From the NCBI GenBank assembly GCA_048296855.1, contig CP182631.1: DNA of 64,000 bases; one strand, 5' to 3'. The stretch is from Pseudocolwellia sp048296855 (GTDB taxonomy: Bacteria > Pseudomonadota > Gammaproteobacteria > Enterobacterales > Alteromonadaceae). Shown in pieces: positions 34,738 to 43,641 of the stretch (positions are counted from its first letter, which is position 1; each line of letters starts with the position of its first letter). Position numbers and translations under genes: made by a program. The notes under the pieces are model-generated. The model was given only the letters and a program-made list of their open reading frames with translations, was not told the origin of the DNA and made no database searches.

Positions 34738-35188
34738 GGGTCTATTGAACTTTTATGTTTAAATTTTGTTCGAATTAAATGCTTGTTGATCGCGGTGCAA
34801 GAAATGTTGCCTAGTTGTGCTATGTAAATTTCTGCAACAATGAGCAAGAAATAGATCCGTAGGATAGCGTTTATTAGCCATTTCTACTACGTTATCGCCT
34901 ATTAGAGTAGATAACCTGAGCTTGGCTTAACAAATGCTTCTCTAGCAGCTAGTTTTCCTAACTTCTGCGTTAAATTTACTTGTAATAGGGGAGTATTGAC
35001 GCGAAATTTTCCTTGAATTAAGAAAAATTAGCAAACTAGAGGAACAATGAAATTGTTTTTTATTATATTTCAATGTGTTAAGTGTATCTTAAACCGAGTT
35101 CAGGTTAGATAACGACAAACATATGCTCTGCCTTGTATAAAAGGCTAATAAACTGCTGTAAAAAAATCAGCAAAGAGCAGCAGACCCT
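34737..35188 (-). mobile_element. Family A MITE-like element, inverted copy interrupted by a family B element
   Basis: Read on the minus strand, 35188-35112 and 34907-34737 together align end to end with the 250-bp family A copy at 6000-6249. Removing the 198-bp insertion (element plus one target copy) leaves 254 bp. The outer ends are AGGGTCTGCTGCTC and GTTCAATAGACCC on that strand. The interruption shows that family A was present before the family B insertion. Confidence 0.7.
34908..35111. mobile_element. Family B MITE-like element nested in family A
   Basis: The element runs 34914-35105 (192 bp), from ACCTGAGCTTGGC to CCGAGTTCAGGT, with TAGATA on both sides (34908-34913 and 35106-35111). 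The duplicated TAGATA interrupts a family A sequence that is continuous in the copy at 6000-6249, giving an internal control for the insertion point. No open reading frame. Confidence 0.72.
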
Positions 35189-35260
35189 AGCTGAGTTGTT
35201 TTATTAAAGTTGAGTTGTTTTATTAATTAAATGTGATGGTATTAGTCAGTGCCTTAAATA

Positions 35261-35290
35261 TAAAAATCTCAGCCGAAGCTGAGATTTTTA
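35261..35290 (-). terminator. Terminator after the second TonB receptor gene
   Basis: TAAAAATCTCAGC and GCTGAGATTTTTA form a perfect 13-bp stem with a CGAA loop, 28 bases beyond the stop of the receptor gene at 35318-37948. A/T tracts on both sides allow bidirectional function. Confidence 0.85.
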
Positions 35291-35317
35291 TAAGAACAAA
35301 TTTACTTTATTTATTGA

Positions 35318-37948
35318 TTAAAAGTTATAAGATGCTTTTACGTAGTAGAAACCACCGTTAAAGCCAAATGGAGAGGTTTCATAATATTTGCCCCCCCAAT
35401 TGTTGTTATCACCAGACCAATCAATTTTTTCTGCTTCTTGGTCAAAAATGTTTTGAGCCCCTAAAGAAACAGTAATATCGTCATTTACAAAGTAACTCAC
35501 TTCAACATCAACAGTTACTGCAGCATCACCTTCTTTGATAGTGGCATCATAATCAACATGAACACCTTGATATTTGCCGTAGTAGTTTACACGAGTAAAC
35601 ATACTAATCATTTCCCAACCTTGAGACCATGTAAATGTTCCTCTATGGTTCGGTAAATCATTTTCTAAACGAGATACTTTGAAATCACCCGTAATTTCAG
35701 GAGAAAACTTATCAACTTCAGTTTCATTCCAGTTATAAGCTAATGCAAACGTTGTATCACCATCGAGCAATGAAGTTGAGTAGTTCGCTACAAAATCAAC
35801 CCCTTGAGTGGTTGTATCAAAATCATTAGTAAAGAAACTCACTTGTTGAATAGAGTCAACATTGGGTACACCTGCCGCTTTTAATACGTCTTTATCATTA
35901 TCGTCTAAATTATATTTAGCTGATTGAGAAATACGATCTTCAACTTGGATGTTATAGTAATCTAATGTGAAATAGAAACCATTAATATCCCATACAGCAC
36001 CAAAAGCATAACTTTCAGACTCTTCAGGTGTGAGCTCTGTTGCGCCTAATTGGATCGCTACTGGGTTTGTCGGTGGTAGTAGGGCTGAGTCGCTTAACAC
36101 ACCATCACTTAAGTTTGTTTGTACATTTGAATAGTTAGCTTGACCAACTGTAGGCGCTCGGAAACCTGTACTTAATGAGCCTCGAAGTGAGAACTCATCA
36201 GTAATATTGTACTGAGCTGTTAACTTGTAATTTGTTGTATCACCAAATGAGCTGTAATCTTCATAGCGTAAAGCTGCGCCCATTAAGAAATTTTCAGTAA
36301 ATTGTGCTTCTACATCGACATATAAAGCATAGTTTTGACGAGAGAATTTACCGGCGGCAGAAGGTTTAAAACCAGGGAAACCATTTGAACCAATACCAAA
36401 ACCTTGAGAAGTTAATGGACCCGCTTCAAAAGCCGCGACATCACCTGAAGTCACTTCAAATGACTCTGAATGCCATTCGTAACCCCCAGCAACAATTAAT
36501 GGAGACTCCATACCTGCTTCAAATTCTTTCACTAAATCAATGTTAAATGATTTTTCTAATTGAGTATGTTTACCCGGACTAAAGTCACGCGGAGTGACAG
36601 GACCTAAAGAAGCATTAAGCGTATCATAGATAACATAAGTGGATTCGTTGAAACCAACTGAGCCGCTTACATCATATTTAAGTGTATCGCTTATCTCACC
36701 ACGAGTCCCCATAGTAATAGCTGTATCAACGATGTTACCACCGAAGTTAGGTGTAAAACCACCCGGTAACATTTCATTAAATGCGAAACAGTTTTGACCA
36801 ACGGCTGTATTATCATCCGCAATTAAAGCGTAATCACTTTGTGTTAACACATTACTACTGGTGACATTAACTGTAGGACAAGCAATACCATTATCAAGCC
36901 CATCTAAATCAGCAATAAGAATGTTAGGTTGATAGTTTTCATCTTGAACGCCATTAACTATATCACCATTGATTTTACCATCACCATTTGTATCTACGCC
37001 GTCTGTATCACCATTACTATATACACCACTACGAGTATGTGGGTTACGGTAGTAAAAACCACCTTTAATGTTACGTTCAGAGAAGTTACCAAACATGTAA
37101 GCTTCTTTACCATTTCCTAAATCTAGACCAAAGTTACCAAAAACAGTCAGATCATCTTCTACTTCAGGAGAGCCCCAAACTTGAGCTAAACTATCAACAT
37201 CCGTGTTACCGGCTTCGATTAAAGCGGCGGCATCAGCACGCTGTACACTTCGGCTTGTAGCATCAGCTGTTTTATATTGAAAACTTAAATTAGCAAAGCC
37301 ATTGGCAGATAATGGTAAGCCTATGTTACCGGACACTTCTGTAGTATCGCCATCTCCTTCGTAGTATGAACCATGACGCACCGTAAGGTTTCCACCCTCA
37401 TCATCATCTTTTAAAACAAAGTTCATTACACCCGCAATAGCATCTGAGCCGTATTGTGCCGCAGCACCATCTCGTAATACTTCAACTTGCTTTAACGCAG
37501 CACTTGGAATAACAGAAATATCTGGACCTTGTGCACCATCATTAATACCACCACCTAATAAGGCAATAACAGAGGCACGATGACGACGTTTGCCGTTAAC
37601 TAGGATTAATGTACTGTCAGATGAAAGACCACGTAAGTTAGCGGGTTTTACTAAACTAGCCGCATCTGAGATAGGATTTTCATGAACGTTAAAAGAAGGA
37701 ACGGTTCCTTTAATAAGGTCTAGCATATTAGTGTTACCTGCTTTACCTAATTCGTCAGCTCCAATTAAATCAACGGGAACGGGTGAATCATTTACTGAGC
37801 GAGGCGCACCACGTGAGCCTACTACAGCGATACGTTCAACTTTTTCTTCTTTTGCGCCGGCTTCATTCTCAGCAGCAGAAACAGCGGTTGTTCCTAGAGC
37901 AACACTCACAGCAAGCGCTAACGTAGTATTACGAAATTTTATAGACAT
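35318..37948 (-). CDS. TonB-dependent receptor (no STN domain)
   Basis: An 876-residue outer-membrane receptor. It has a signal peptide (SIKFRNTTLALAVSVALGTTAVSA), a VERIAVVGSRG segment, a plug with LRGLSSDSTLILVNGKRRHRASV and VEVLRDGAAAQYGSDAIAGVMNF, and a barrel ending GGFYYVKASYNF. It is a clear paralogue of the receptor at 31423-34329 but lacks the N-terminal signalling domain. It lies between that receptor and the fecR/fecI pair on the same strand. The ATG has an AAGGGAAAA site. The substrate is unknown; receptors of this type occur with peptide, carbohydrate or metal uptake loci. Confidence 0.9.
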   Translation of the reverse strand: MSIKFRNTTLALAVSVALGTTAVSAAENEAGAKEEKVERIAVVGSRGAPRSVNDSPVPVDLIGADELGKAGNTNMLDLIKGTVPSFNVHENPISDAASLVKPANLRGLSSDSTLILVNGKRRHRASVIALLGGGINDGAQGPDISVIPSAALKQVEVLRDGAAAQYGSDAIAGVMNFVLKDDDEGGNLTVRHGSYYEGDGDTTEVSGNIGLPLSANGFANLSFQYKTADATSRSVQRADAAALIEAGNTDVDSLAQVWGSPEVEDDLTVFGNFGLDLGNGKEAYMFGNFSERNIKGGFYYRNPHTRSGVYSNGDTDGVDTNGDGKINGDIVNGVQDENYQPNILIADLDGLDNGIACPTVNVTSSNVLTQSDYALIADDNTAVGQNCFAFNEMLPGGFTPNFGGNIVDTAITMGTRGEISDTLKYDVSGSVGFNESTYVIYDTLNASLGPVTPRDFSPGKHTQLEKSFNIDLVKEFEAGMESPLIVAGGYEWHSESFEVTSGDVAAFEAGPLTSQGFGIGSNGFPGFKPSAAGKFSRQNYALYVDVEAQFTENFLMGAALRYEDYSSFGDTTNYKLTAQYNITDEFSLRGSLSTGFRAPTVGQANYSNVQTNLSDGVLSDSALLPPTNPVAIQLGATELTPEESESYAFGAVWDINGFYFTLDYYNIQVEDRISQSAKYNLDDNDKDVLKAAGVPNVDSIQQVSFFTNDFDTTTQGVDFVANYSTSLLDGDTTFALAYNWNETEVDKFSPEITGDFKVSRLENDLPNHRGTFTWSQGWEMISMFTRVNYYGKYQGVHVDYDATIKEGDAAVTVDVEVSYFVNDDITVSLGAQNIFDQEAEKIDWSGDNNNWGGKYYETSPFGFNGGFYYVKASYNF

Positions 37949-38157
37949 ATTTTTCCCTTATTAAATTTGAAGACTAATTCTTATTATTGATTTTTTAATT
38001 ATTTAGTTCAGTTGCTATTTATTTAACATTTGCAACTTAGTTCTAAAGAGCCAATATGTATGGGAATCCGTAAAAAAACTTATTTATTTTTTGTTTTTTT
38101 TATTTTTAATTTTTTTGTTGTTGATTTTATTGTTTATTTTTTTGTACTTGTTATTGC

Positions 38158-38183
38158 TAGTTAACCCGGATTTGGGTTAATTA
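38158..38183. repeat. Single 14-bp family B-like unit
   Basis: ACCCGGATTTGGGT (38164-38177) is flanked by TAGTTA and TAATTA, duplicates with one difference. It resembles the 14-mer at 27397 and the family B ends. The rest of the 37949-38382 interval is AT-rich promoter-like DNA plus the stem-loop at 38313. Confidence 0.4.
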
Positions 38184-38312
38184 TTCAAATTGGTATGAAT
38201 GTCTTGTATCGATAGGGTTAGGTAGATAATGTAATAAAACGGGTATAAAAGATTTTTCTTAAATATTTAGAATGTTTCTGTAACCATTAATCTGACAAAA
38301 TAATAGGGGCTT

Positions 38313-38344
38313 TTAGGCTTTATCACTTTTATTATAAAGCCTAA
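38313..38344 (-). terminator. Stem-loop after the fecR-like gene
   Basis: TTAGGCTTTA (38313-38322) and TAAAGCCTAA (38335-38344) form a perfect 10-bp stem with a 12-base loop, 39 bases beyond the anti-sigma gene's stop. There is no strong T-run, so the efficiency is uncertain. Confidence 0.5.
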
Positions 38345-38382
38345 GGTACTGATAATTTATGTTATTTTATTTTTTAAGGTGG

Positions 38383-39426
38383 TTATGTTTTTTTAGTAAG
38401 CAATATTTTATTTGAATCAAGGCGCTGAGACTTCATATTAAAAGAAAGTTCTATAGCTTCAATTAGCGCTTCACTATCTTCTAAGTCAAAACGGCCACTT
38501 ATTCGTATGTTATGCAGTGAGGGATCTTTTAGTACAATCTCTATGTTTACATAACGGTTAATTTCTTTAATGACATCTGCAAACTCTTTATTATCAAATA
38601 CTAATTTTCCATCAATCCATGAAAGTTCACGTTTGATATTTTCAGGGTTAATACGTGTTAATTTTGGAGATTGATCACTGGCTACTATAACTTTTTCACC
38701 CTTAGCAATATAAACGTCATCTTTATTAATTGTTGTATTATTTAACTCTTCAATATCGGTTAATTTAGTATTAAGTGCTACTTTTGACATTTTAACTTTA
38801 CCGTCAGTAACCGTGACTTGAATATTCTCAGGTTCCAAATGAATGACAAACTTTGTTCCTATAGCTTGAACTAGACGATCTCCAGCATACACAATAAATG
38901 GGCGATTAGGATCATGTGCAACTTCAAATAAAGCTTCTCCTTTTATTAATTTAATTATACGTTTATCATCAGAAAATTCAGTTTCAATTCGGCTATTAGT
39001 ATTTAAGTGTATGATTGAACCGTCATCAAATGTTGCATTCATTTGTTGTCCTACTAAAGTAGCATATGAATTTTTTTGCACATTATTAGGTATCGCTAAC
39101 CAAATAAAAACAGCTAAAAAACTCATGCTTGCGGCTAAAACATAAGGTGCAAAAATAGGCTTTAAGACTGACCATAAATATGTGTTTTTTGACGAGCTTT
39201 CATTATCATTATCAATATTAATAAGTACTTCATCTATATCATCCCAAATGTTAGCCATAGCTTTTAATGCTATAGGATGTCTTTTATCTGCTGCTAACCA
39301 GATCTTTAACTCTTTTCTTGATTGATCAGATAAATTACCATTATCTAGTCGTACTAACCAAATAGACGCTTCGTCATCAATCGTATTCTCTGAATGAAGT
39401 GGAATTACTTTATTGCTTGGATTCAT
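38383..39426 (-). CDS. FecR-family anti-sigma factor
   Basis: A 347-residue FecR-type inner-membrane regulator. Residues 14-60 form the cytoplasmic DUF4880 domain (ASIWLVRLDNGNLSDQSRKELKIWLAADKRHPIALKAMANIWDD). A transmembrane helix lies at about 93-112, the periplasmic FecR domain at about 120-215 (LVGQQMNATFDDGSIIHLNTNSRIETEF), and a C-terminal DUF4974-like domain at 275-345. It relays occupancy of an STN-bearing receptor to the ECF sigma factor. Its ATG overlaps the sigma-factor stop (ATGA), so the two are translationally coupled. The only STN receptor nearby is at 31423-34329. Confidence 0.9.
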   Translation of the reverse strand: MNPSNKVIPLHSENTIDDEASIWLVRLDNGNLSDQSRKELKIWLAADKRHPIALKAMANIWDDIDEVLINIDNDNESSSKNTYLWSVLKPIFAPYVLAASMSFLAVFIWLAIPNNVQKNSYATLVGQQMNATFDDGSIIHLNTNSRIETEFSDDKRIIKLIKGEALFEVAHDPNRPFIVYAGDRLVQAIGTKFVIHLEPENIQVTVTDGKVKMSKVALNTKLTDIEELNNTTINKDDVYIAKGEKVIVASDQSPKLTRINPENIKRELSWIDGKLVFDNKEFADVIKEINRYVNIEIVLKDPSLHNIRISGRFDLEDSEALIEAIELSFNMKSQRLDSNKILLTKKT

Positions 39427-39998
39427 TTTATACGCTCTTTGTTTGATTGATGTAGCTGTGTTGGAAGTTCAAGTTCATTGATTTCATATCCTTGTGCATA
39501 AAGTGATTGTTTGCACTGTTTTAAGCCTGTAGCAATATATTTCTCAACTGAACTAACTGATACATCCATTTTTTTTGCTATTTCTTTATGGCTTAAGCAG
39601 TATAATTTTCTTAACAATATCGCCCGACGGTTTTTTTCAGGTAATGAACTTAATACTTTACTAAAACGCTCAAACTTACGTTTTTGGTATAGCTCTTTTT
39701 CAACTTTATTATCAACATCGTCTTCTAGTAAAGCCTCATCTAATTCTGTATGTATTTCTTTTGATTGTTGTATTAATTTTTTTAGAACTAAATTTCTTGA
39801 AACAACAAATAGGTAATCTTTAGGGGATTTTATTTGTTGTTTAGCATTAGAGTTTAAAACCCTAATAAATGTTTCCTGTAAAATATCATCAACATCTTGT
39901 TGTTTTACACTCATCTTCATAATCGAACGCACTAAACCATCTCTACATGATTGAAAAGCGGCTAAAACTTGATTGTTCGACTGCTTATTTGTTGGCAT
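39423..39998 (-). CDS. ECF RNA polymerase sigma factor, FecI-like
   Basis: A 191-residue ECF sigma factor. Region 2 includes VDDILQETFIRVLNS (about 36-50). Region 4 includes LPEKNRRAILLRKLYCLSHKEIAKKMDVSVSSVEKYIATGLKQC (about 122-165), with the HKEIAKKMDVSVSSVEKY helix-turn-helix. Pairing with the coupled fecR-like gene and an STN-bearing TonB receptor places it in the FecI cell-surface signalling group. It probably directs transcription of the receptor genes downstream on the same strand. It is divergent from putP. Confidence 0.9.
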   Translation of the reverse strand: MPTNKQSNNQVLAAFQSCRDGLVRSIMKMSVKQQDVDDILQETFIRVLNSNAKQQIKSPKDYLFVVSRNLVLKKLIQQSKEIHTELDEALLEDDVDNKVEKELYQKRKFERFSKVLSSLPEKNRRAILLRKLYCLSHKEIAKKMDVSVSSVEKYIATGLKQCKQSLYAQGYEINELELPTQLHQSNKERIK

Positions 39999-40350
39999 TT
40001 AATGTTTCCAATAATACGCTATTTTATTAAAGAGTTTAGTTACGGCTTAATCCGTAATTATTTTAGTAAAAACGATAAAAAAATATTACATAGAAATGAA
40101 TATTCAAGTCACATTCAAGGTGACAAAATGTTCATCTTGATAGGGGATGAATGTATTTAAATATAGCGTATAACAAAAATAGATTATAATCGAAAATTTC
40201 TTAAGCTATATTTTATAGAAGGTTATGTTTGTTGATAAAAGCTGATGATTATAAATATTTTGATAAATATGTATGGATTAGTTGTTAGATAGACTCTTTA
40301 ACTGTATTGATAAATAAATTTACGTACACAATTAAAATATAATTATAACG
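39999..40350. other. Divergent intergenic region between ECF sigma gene and putP
   Basis: A 350-bp AT-rich interval. The only structure I see is a short hairpin, TTACGG (40040-40045) with CCGTAA (40052-40057) around CTTAAT, 40 bases upstream of the sigma-factor start. A GGTGGA site at 40350 serves putP. No gene of convincing coding character is present. Confidence 0.4.
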
Positions 40351-40362
40351 GTGGAAATTATT

Positions 40363-41850
40363 TTGGAATTTGAAACACTTTTTTCTTTAGGTCTTTATTT
40401 TAGTGCAATGCTTGGTATAGGGCTTTATTCGTATTATAAATCAACAAATGATGTTTCCGGATATATGCTTGGCGGGAGAAGCTTAAGCCCAAGTGTTGCT
40501 GCGCTTTCTGCTGGAGCATCTGATATGAGTGGTTGGATGTTAATGGGCTTACCTGGCGCTATGTATATTTCAGGTCTGAGTAGTTTATGGATTGCAATAG
40601 GCTTAGTTATAGGCGCATTTTTAAATTATATTATCGTTGCGCCTCGCTTGAGAACTTATACTGAAGTGGCTAATGATTCAATTACATTACCCGATTTTTT
40701 TGAAAATCGCTTTAATGATAAGTCACGCATGTTAAGGATAGTTTCTTCGATTGTTATTGTTGTTTTTTTCACGCTTTATACCTCAAGTGGTATTGTTGCT
40801 GGTGGCAAGTTATTTGAAAGTTCTTTTGGTTTAAATTATGAAGTTGGCTTATATGTTACAGCGGGTGTTGTTGTAGCGTACACATTATTTGGTGGTTTTT
40901 TAGCTGTGAGCCTAACTGATTTTGTTCAAGGCTGTATAATGTTTGTTGCATTGGTCTTAGTGCCCATAGTAGCGATTAGTGAAGTAGGGGGCTTATCAGA
41001 AATGCATTCAAGCATTAATACCATAAATCCTGCCTTGTTAGATGTTTTTAGTGGGGTGAGCTTAATTGGTATTCTTTCAGCGATGGCTTGGGGGTTAGGT
41101 TATTTTGGTCAACCTCATATCATTGTTCGCTTTATGGCTATTCGTAGTGTTAAAGATATGCCTACAGCTCGTCGTATTGGCATGAGTTGGATGATTGTTT
41201 CTATTATTGGAGCTATGGCTACAGGCTTTTCTGGTATTGCTTATGTGGCCAAAACCGGCATAGAGCTTGATGACCCTGAAACTATTTTTATTCTCTTGTC
41301 TCAAATTCTATTTAGTCCATTAATTGCTGGGTTTTTATTAGCAGCAATTTTAGCTGCCATTATGAGTACCATTTCTTCCCAACTATTGGTTACATCAAGC
41401 TCTTTAACTGAAGATTTTTATAAAACATTTTTACACCGCGATGCTACAGATAAGCAACAAGTATTCGTAGGACGTATATCTGTGTGTTTAGTGGCGTTAG
41501 TTGCAATTTACTTAGCTTACGATCGAGACTCATCTATTTTATCATTAGTGAGTAACGCTTGGGCAGGTTTTGGTGCCGCTTTTGGGCCTGTTGTTATTGG
41601 TAGTTTATATTGGAAAAAAATGACCAAAAATGCTGCTTTAGCTGGAATGATAACAGGAGCGATAACTGTATTATTATGGGTCTATGTTCCTATCACTATT
41701 AATGGTGAGTCATTAAGTTCAGTAATGTATGAAATCGTTCCTGGGTTTATTTTATGTTCTTTAGTTATTTATGTGGTAAGTAAATTGGCACCTCAAGATG
41801 ATACTGAGGTTTTAGCTAAGCATGATGAAATGTTAACGCATCACATTTAA
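40363..41850 (+). CDS. putP: Sodium/proline symporter
   Basis: A sodium:solute symporter of about 495 residues with 12-13 transmembrane helices. The PutP signature GYMLGGRSLSPSVAALSAGASDMSGWMLMGLPGA lies near residues 33-66, followed by LRTYTEVANDSITLPDFFENRF and the GYFGQPHIIVRFMA motif of helix 7. It imports L-proline with Na+. TTG 40363 is proposed as start because GGTGGA stands 7 bases upstream and the length then matches E. coli PutP. GTG 40351 is the in-frame alternative, with no ribosome site. No putA lies in the window. Confidence 0.9.
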   Translation: MEFETLFSLGLYFSAMLGIGLYSYYKSTNDVSGYMLGGRSLSPSVAALSAGASDMSGWMLMGLPGAMYISGLSSLWIAIGLVIGAFLNYIIVAPRLRTYTEVANDSITLPDFFENRFNDKSRMLRIVSSIVIVVFFTLYTSSGIVAGGKLFESSFGLNYEVGLYVTAGVVVAYTLFGGFLAVSLTDFVQGCIMFVALVLVPIVAISEVGGLSEMHSSINTINPALLDVFSGVSLIGILSAMAWGLGYFGQPHIIVRFMAIRSVKDMPTARRIGMSWMIVSIIGAMATGFSGIAYVAKTGIELDDPETIFILLSQILFSPLIAGFLLAAILAAIMSTISSQLLVTSSSLTEDFYKTFLHRDATDKQQVFVGRISVCLVALVAIYLAYDRDSSILSLVSNAWAGFGAAFGPVVIGSLYWKKMTKNAALAGMITGAITVLLWVYVPITINGESLSSVMYEIVPGFILCSLVIYVVSKLAPQDDTEVLAKHDEMLTHHI

Positions 41851-41871
41851 TTTTATAGCGTATTTGAAATA

Positions 41872-41903
41872 TCGCTGGATATTGAGATTTTGGTATCTAG
41901 CGA
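41872..41903 (+). terminator. Stem-loop after putP
   Basis: TCGCTGGATA (41872-41881) pairs with TATCTAGCGA (41894-41903) with one G-U pair and is followed by GTTTTA. It probably ends the putP transcript. Confidence 0.5.
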
Positions 41904-41907
41904 AGTT

Positions 41908-42093
41908 TTATACCCGTAAGCATTCAAGTGCTCTGAAATAGTCCCTTGATTGGTAACGGGTATAAGACCATTCTAGTCAGCCTAATGGTTAATTACTTGT
42001 AAAGCTATCTCACAGCCTTTAGTACTAGCAGCGTTACAGCCAATCATAAAACTATTTTTAATCAAAGTCGTCATAGTTGTTTTAAACTATGAC
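41908..42093. repeat. Palindromic REP-like intergenic sequence
   Basis: TTATACCCG (41908-41916) and CGGGTATAA (41957-41965) are 9-bp inverted copies 40 bp apart. A perfect 9-bp hairpin, GTCATAGTT/AACTATGAC, follows at 42070-42093. ATTGGTAACGGGTAT in the first palindrome also occurs at 4736-4750, so it is a dispersed repeat. The rest of the 41851-42203 gap holds no gene that I can see. Confidence 0.45.
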
Positions 42094-42203
42094 CAAGCTT
42101 TTGGCTTATTTAAATAAACTTCACATTATTAACGAATTAAACTTAATCTTAGAAAGAAAATATGCTCTAATTAAACTGGTTATTTATACAGTTTTGGACA
42201 GGT

Positions 42204-43586
42204 ATGCAAATAGACGAGTTATTTAGGTTGTTAAACGAGTATTCAACAGTAGGAATTTTTATATTACTTGTTGTGATCTTTGTTATTAATATCGTTCAGT
42301 ATTTTAGTCAGCGATCGAAAGTGTCTTTAATTAACGAACATTTATTTCAGTTAATAAATGATCAAACCTTAGCCAAACAAAATAGTATTGAACGAGGTGT
42401 TGAATTAAGCCAATTAAGTCAAATTACGCATTCATTTAAACCTTACATGGAACAACAAATTGCTGATCTGAAAATGAAACTCATGCGTCAGCAATTAGAG
42501 CAAAGCCAGCAGCAACAACAGCAACAAAATACATTCAGTGAACAAATTCTTAAAGCGCTACATGAACACCAACAGCAGTTTAGTCAAAATCAACATAAAG
42601 CCGTTGACCAACTTGTTGAACATTTATCTAAAGCAAGTCAATCTAATCGCCAAGAACTCGCTAAATCTCTTGAATCGTCTGCTGTACAATTAAGCCAAGG
42701 TATTGAAAAACTCACTGAGTCAACCGATAAAAGACTGAAAGAAATTAACGCGCAAGTTGAGCAACGCTTAGCGGAAGGCTTTGAAAAAACCACTAAAACC
42801 TTTAATGATATTTTGAAAAGACTCGCGCTTATTGATGATGCTCAAAAGAAAATAACCGAGTTATCAACCAATGTTGTGAGCCTACAAGAAGTACTTGCAG
42901 ACAAACGTTCAAGAGGGGCTTTCGGTGAAGTACAACTTACCGCGTTAATCAGAAACGTGTTACCAGAACAACATTTTTCATTGCAGCATACTTTATCAAA
43001 CGGAAAAATAGCAGACTGTTTATTAATGTTGCCCAAACCTACGGGTAATGTAGTTATCGATTCCAAGTTCCCATTAGAAAGTTATAAAAAAATGGCAGAT
43101 AATCAGTTAGGTGATTACGATCGAAAAGCCGCTGAACGTCAATTTAAAGTGGATATTAAAAAACATATAAATGACATTAGCGATAAATACTTAATAGATA
43201 AAGAAACCTCAGACGGCGCTATTATGTTTATTCCTGCTGAAGCTATTTTTGCCGAGATACATGCTCATCAAAGTGACTTGGTTGATTACGCTAATAAAAA
43301 ACGCGTTTGGTTAGCGTCGCCAACAACGTTAATGGCTATATTAACTACGTCTAGATCAGTACTGAAAGACGAAGAAACACGTAAACAAATTCATGTAATA
43401 CAAGCTCATTTATCAGGTTTGTCGGATGATTTTGGGCGCTTTAGAAGTCGATTTAATAACTTAGCCAAACATATAGATCAAGCGGCAAATGATGTTAAGC
43501 AGATTCATACCTCAGCAGATAAAATATCAAACCGTTTTGAAAAAATAGAAAGTGTTGATTTAGATTTAATTGAAGAAAAGAAGTAA
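42204..43586 (+). CDS. rmuC: DNA recombination protein RmuC
   Basis: A 460-residue RmuC protein. An N-terminal membrane helix (residues 15-32) is followed by a long coiled coil rich in Gln (about 60-215, including a QQQQQQQ tract). Next comes the PD-(D/E)XK nuclease-like domain with RGAFGEVQLTALIRNVLPEQHF and the NVVIDSKFPLESY core, then SDGAIMFIPAEAIFAEIH. RmuC limits inversions between short repeats. The domain order and length match E. coli RmuC (475 residues). The window's abundant small inverted repeats make its presence natural, but it is a housekeeping gene. Confidence 0.93.
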   Translation: MQIDELFRLLNEYSTVGIFILLVVIFVINIVQYFSQRSKVSLINEHLFQLINDQTLAKQNSIERGVELSQLSQITHSFKPYMEQQIADLKMKLMRQQLEQSQQQQQQQNTFSEQILKALHEHQQQFSQNQHKAVDQLVEHLSKASQSNRQELAKSLESSAVQLSQGIEKLTESTDKRLKEINAQVEQRLAEGFEKTTKTFNDILKRLALIDDAQKKITELSTNVVSLQEVLADKRSRGAFGEVQLTALIRNVLPEQHFSLQHTLSNGKIADCLLMLPKPTGNVVIDSKFPLESYKKMADNQLGDYDRKAAERQFKVDIKKHINDISDKYLIDKETSDGAIMFIPAEAIFAEIHAHQSDLVDYANKKRVWLASPTTLMAILTTSRSVLKDEETRKQIHVIQAHLSGLSDDFGRFRSRFNNLAKHIDQAANDVKQIHTSADKISNRFEKIESVDLDLIEEKK

Positions 43587-43641
43587 AATAAATTTTTAAG
43601 CCTATTTACATTCGGTACATCGTATTTTTAAAGGACTATTT

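Noticed and set aside
39969..40160. 63-residue plus-strand frame in the ECF sigma/putP interval
   Set aside because: No ribosome site, overlaps the sigma-factor start region, and composition looks non-coding.
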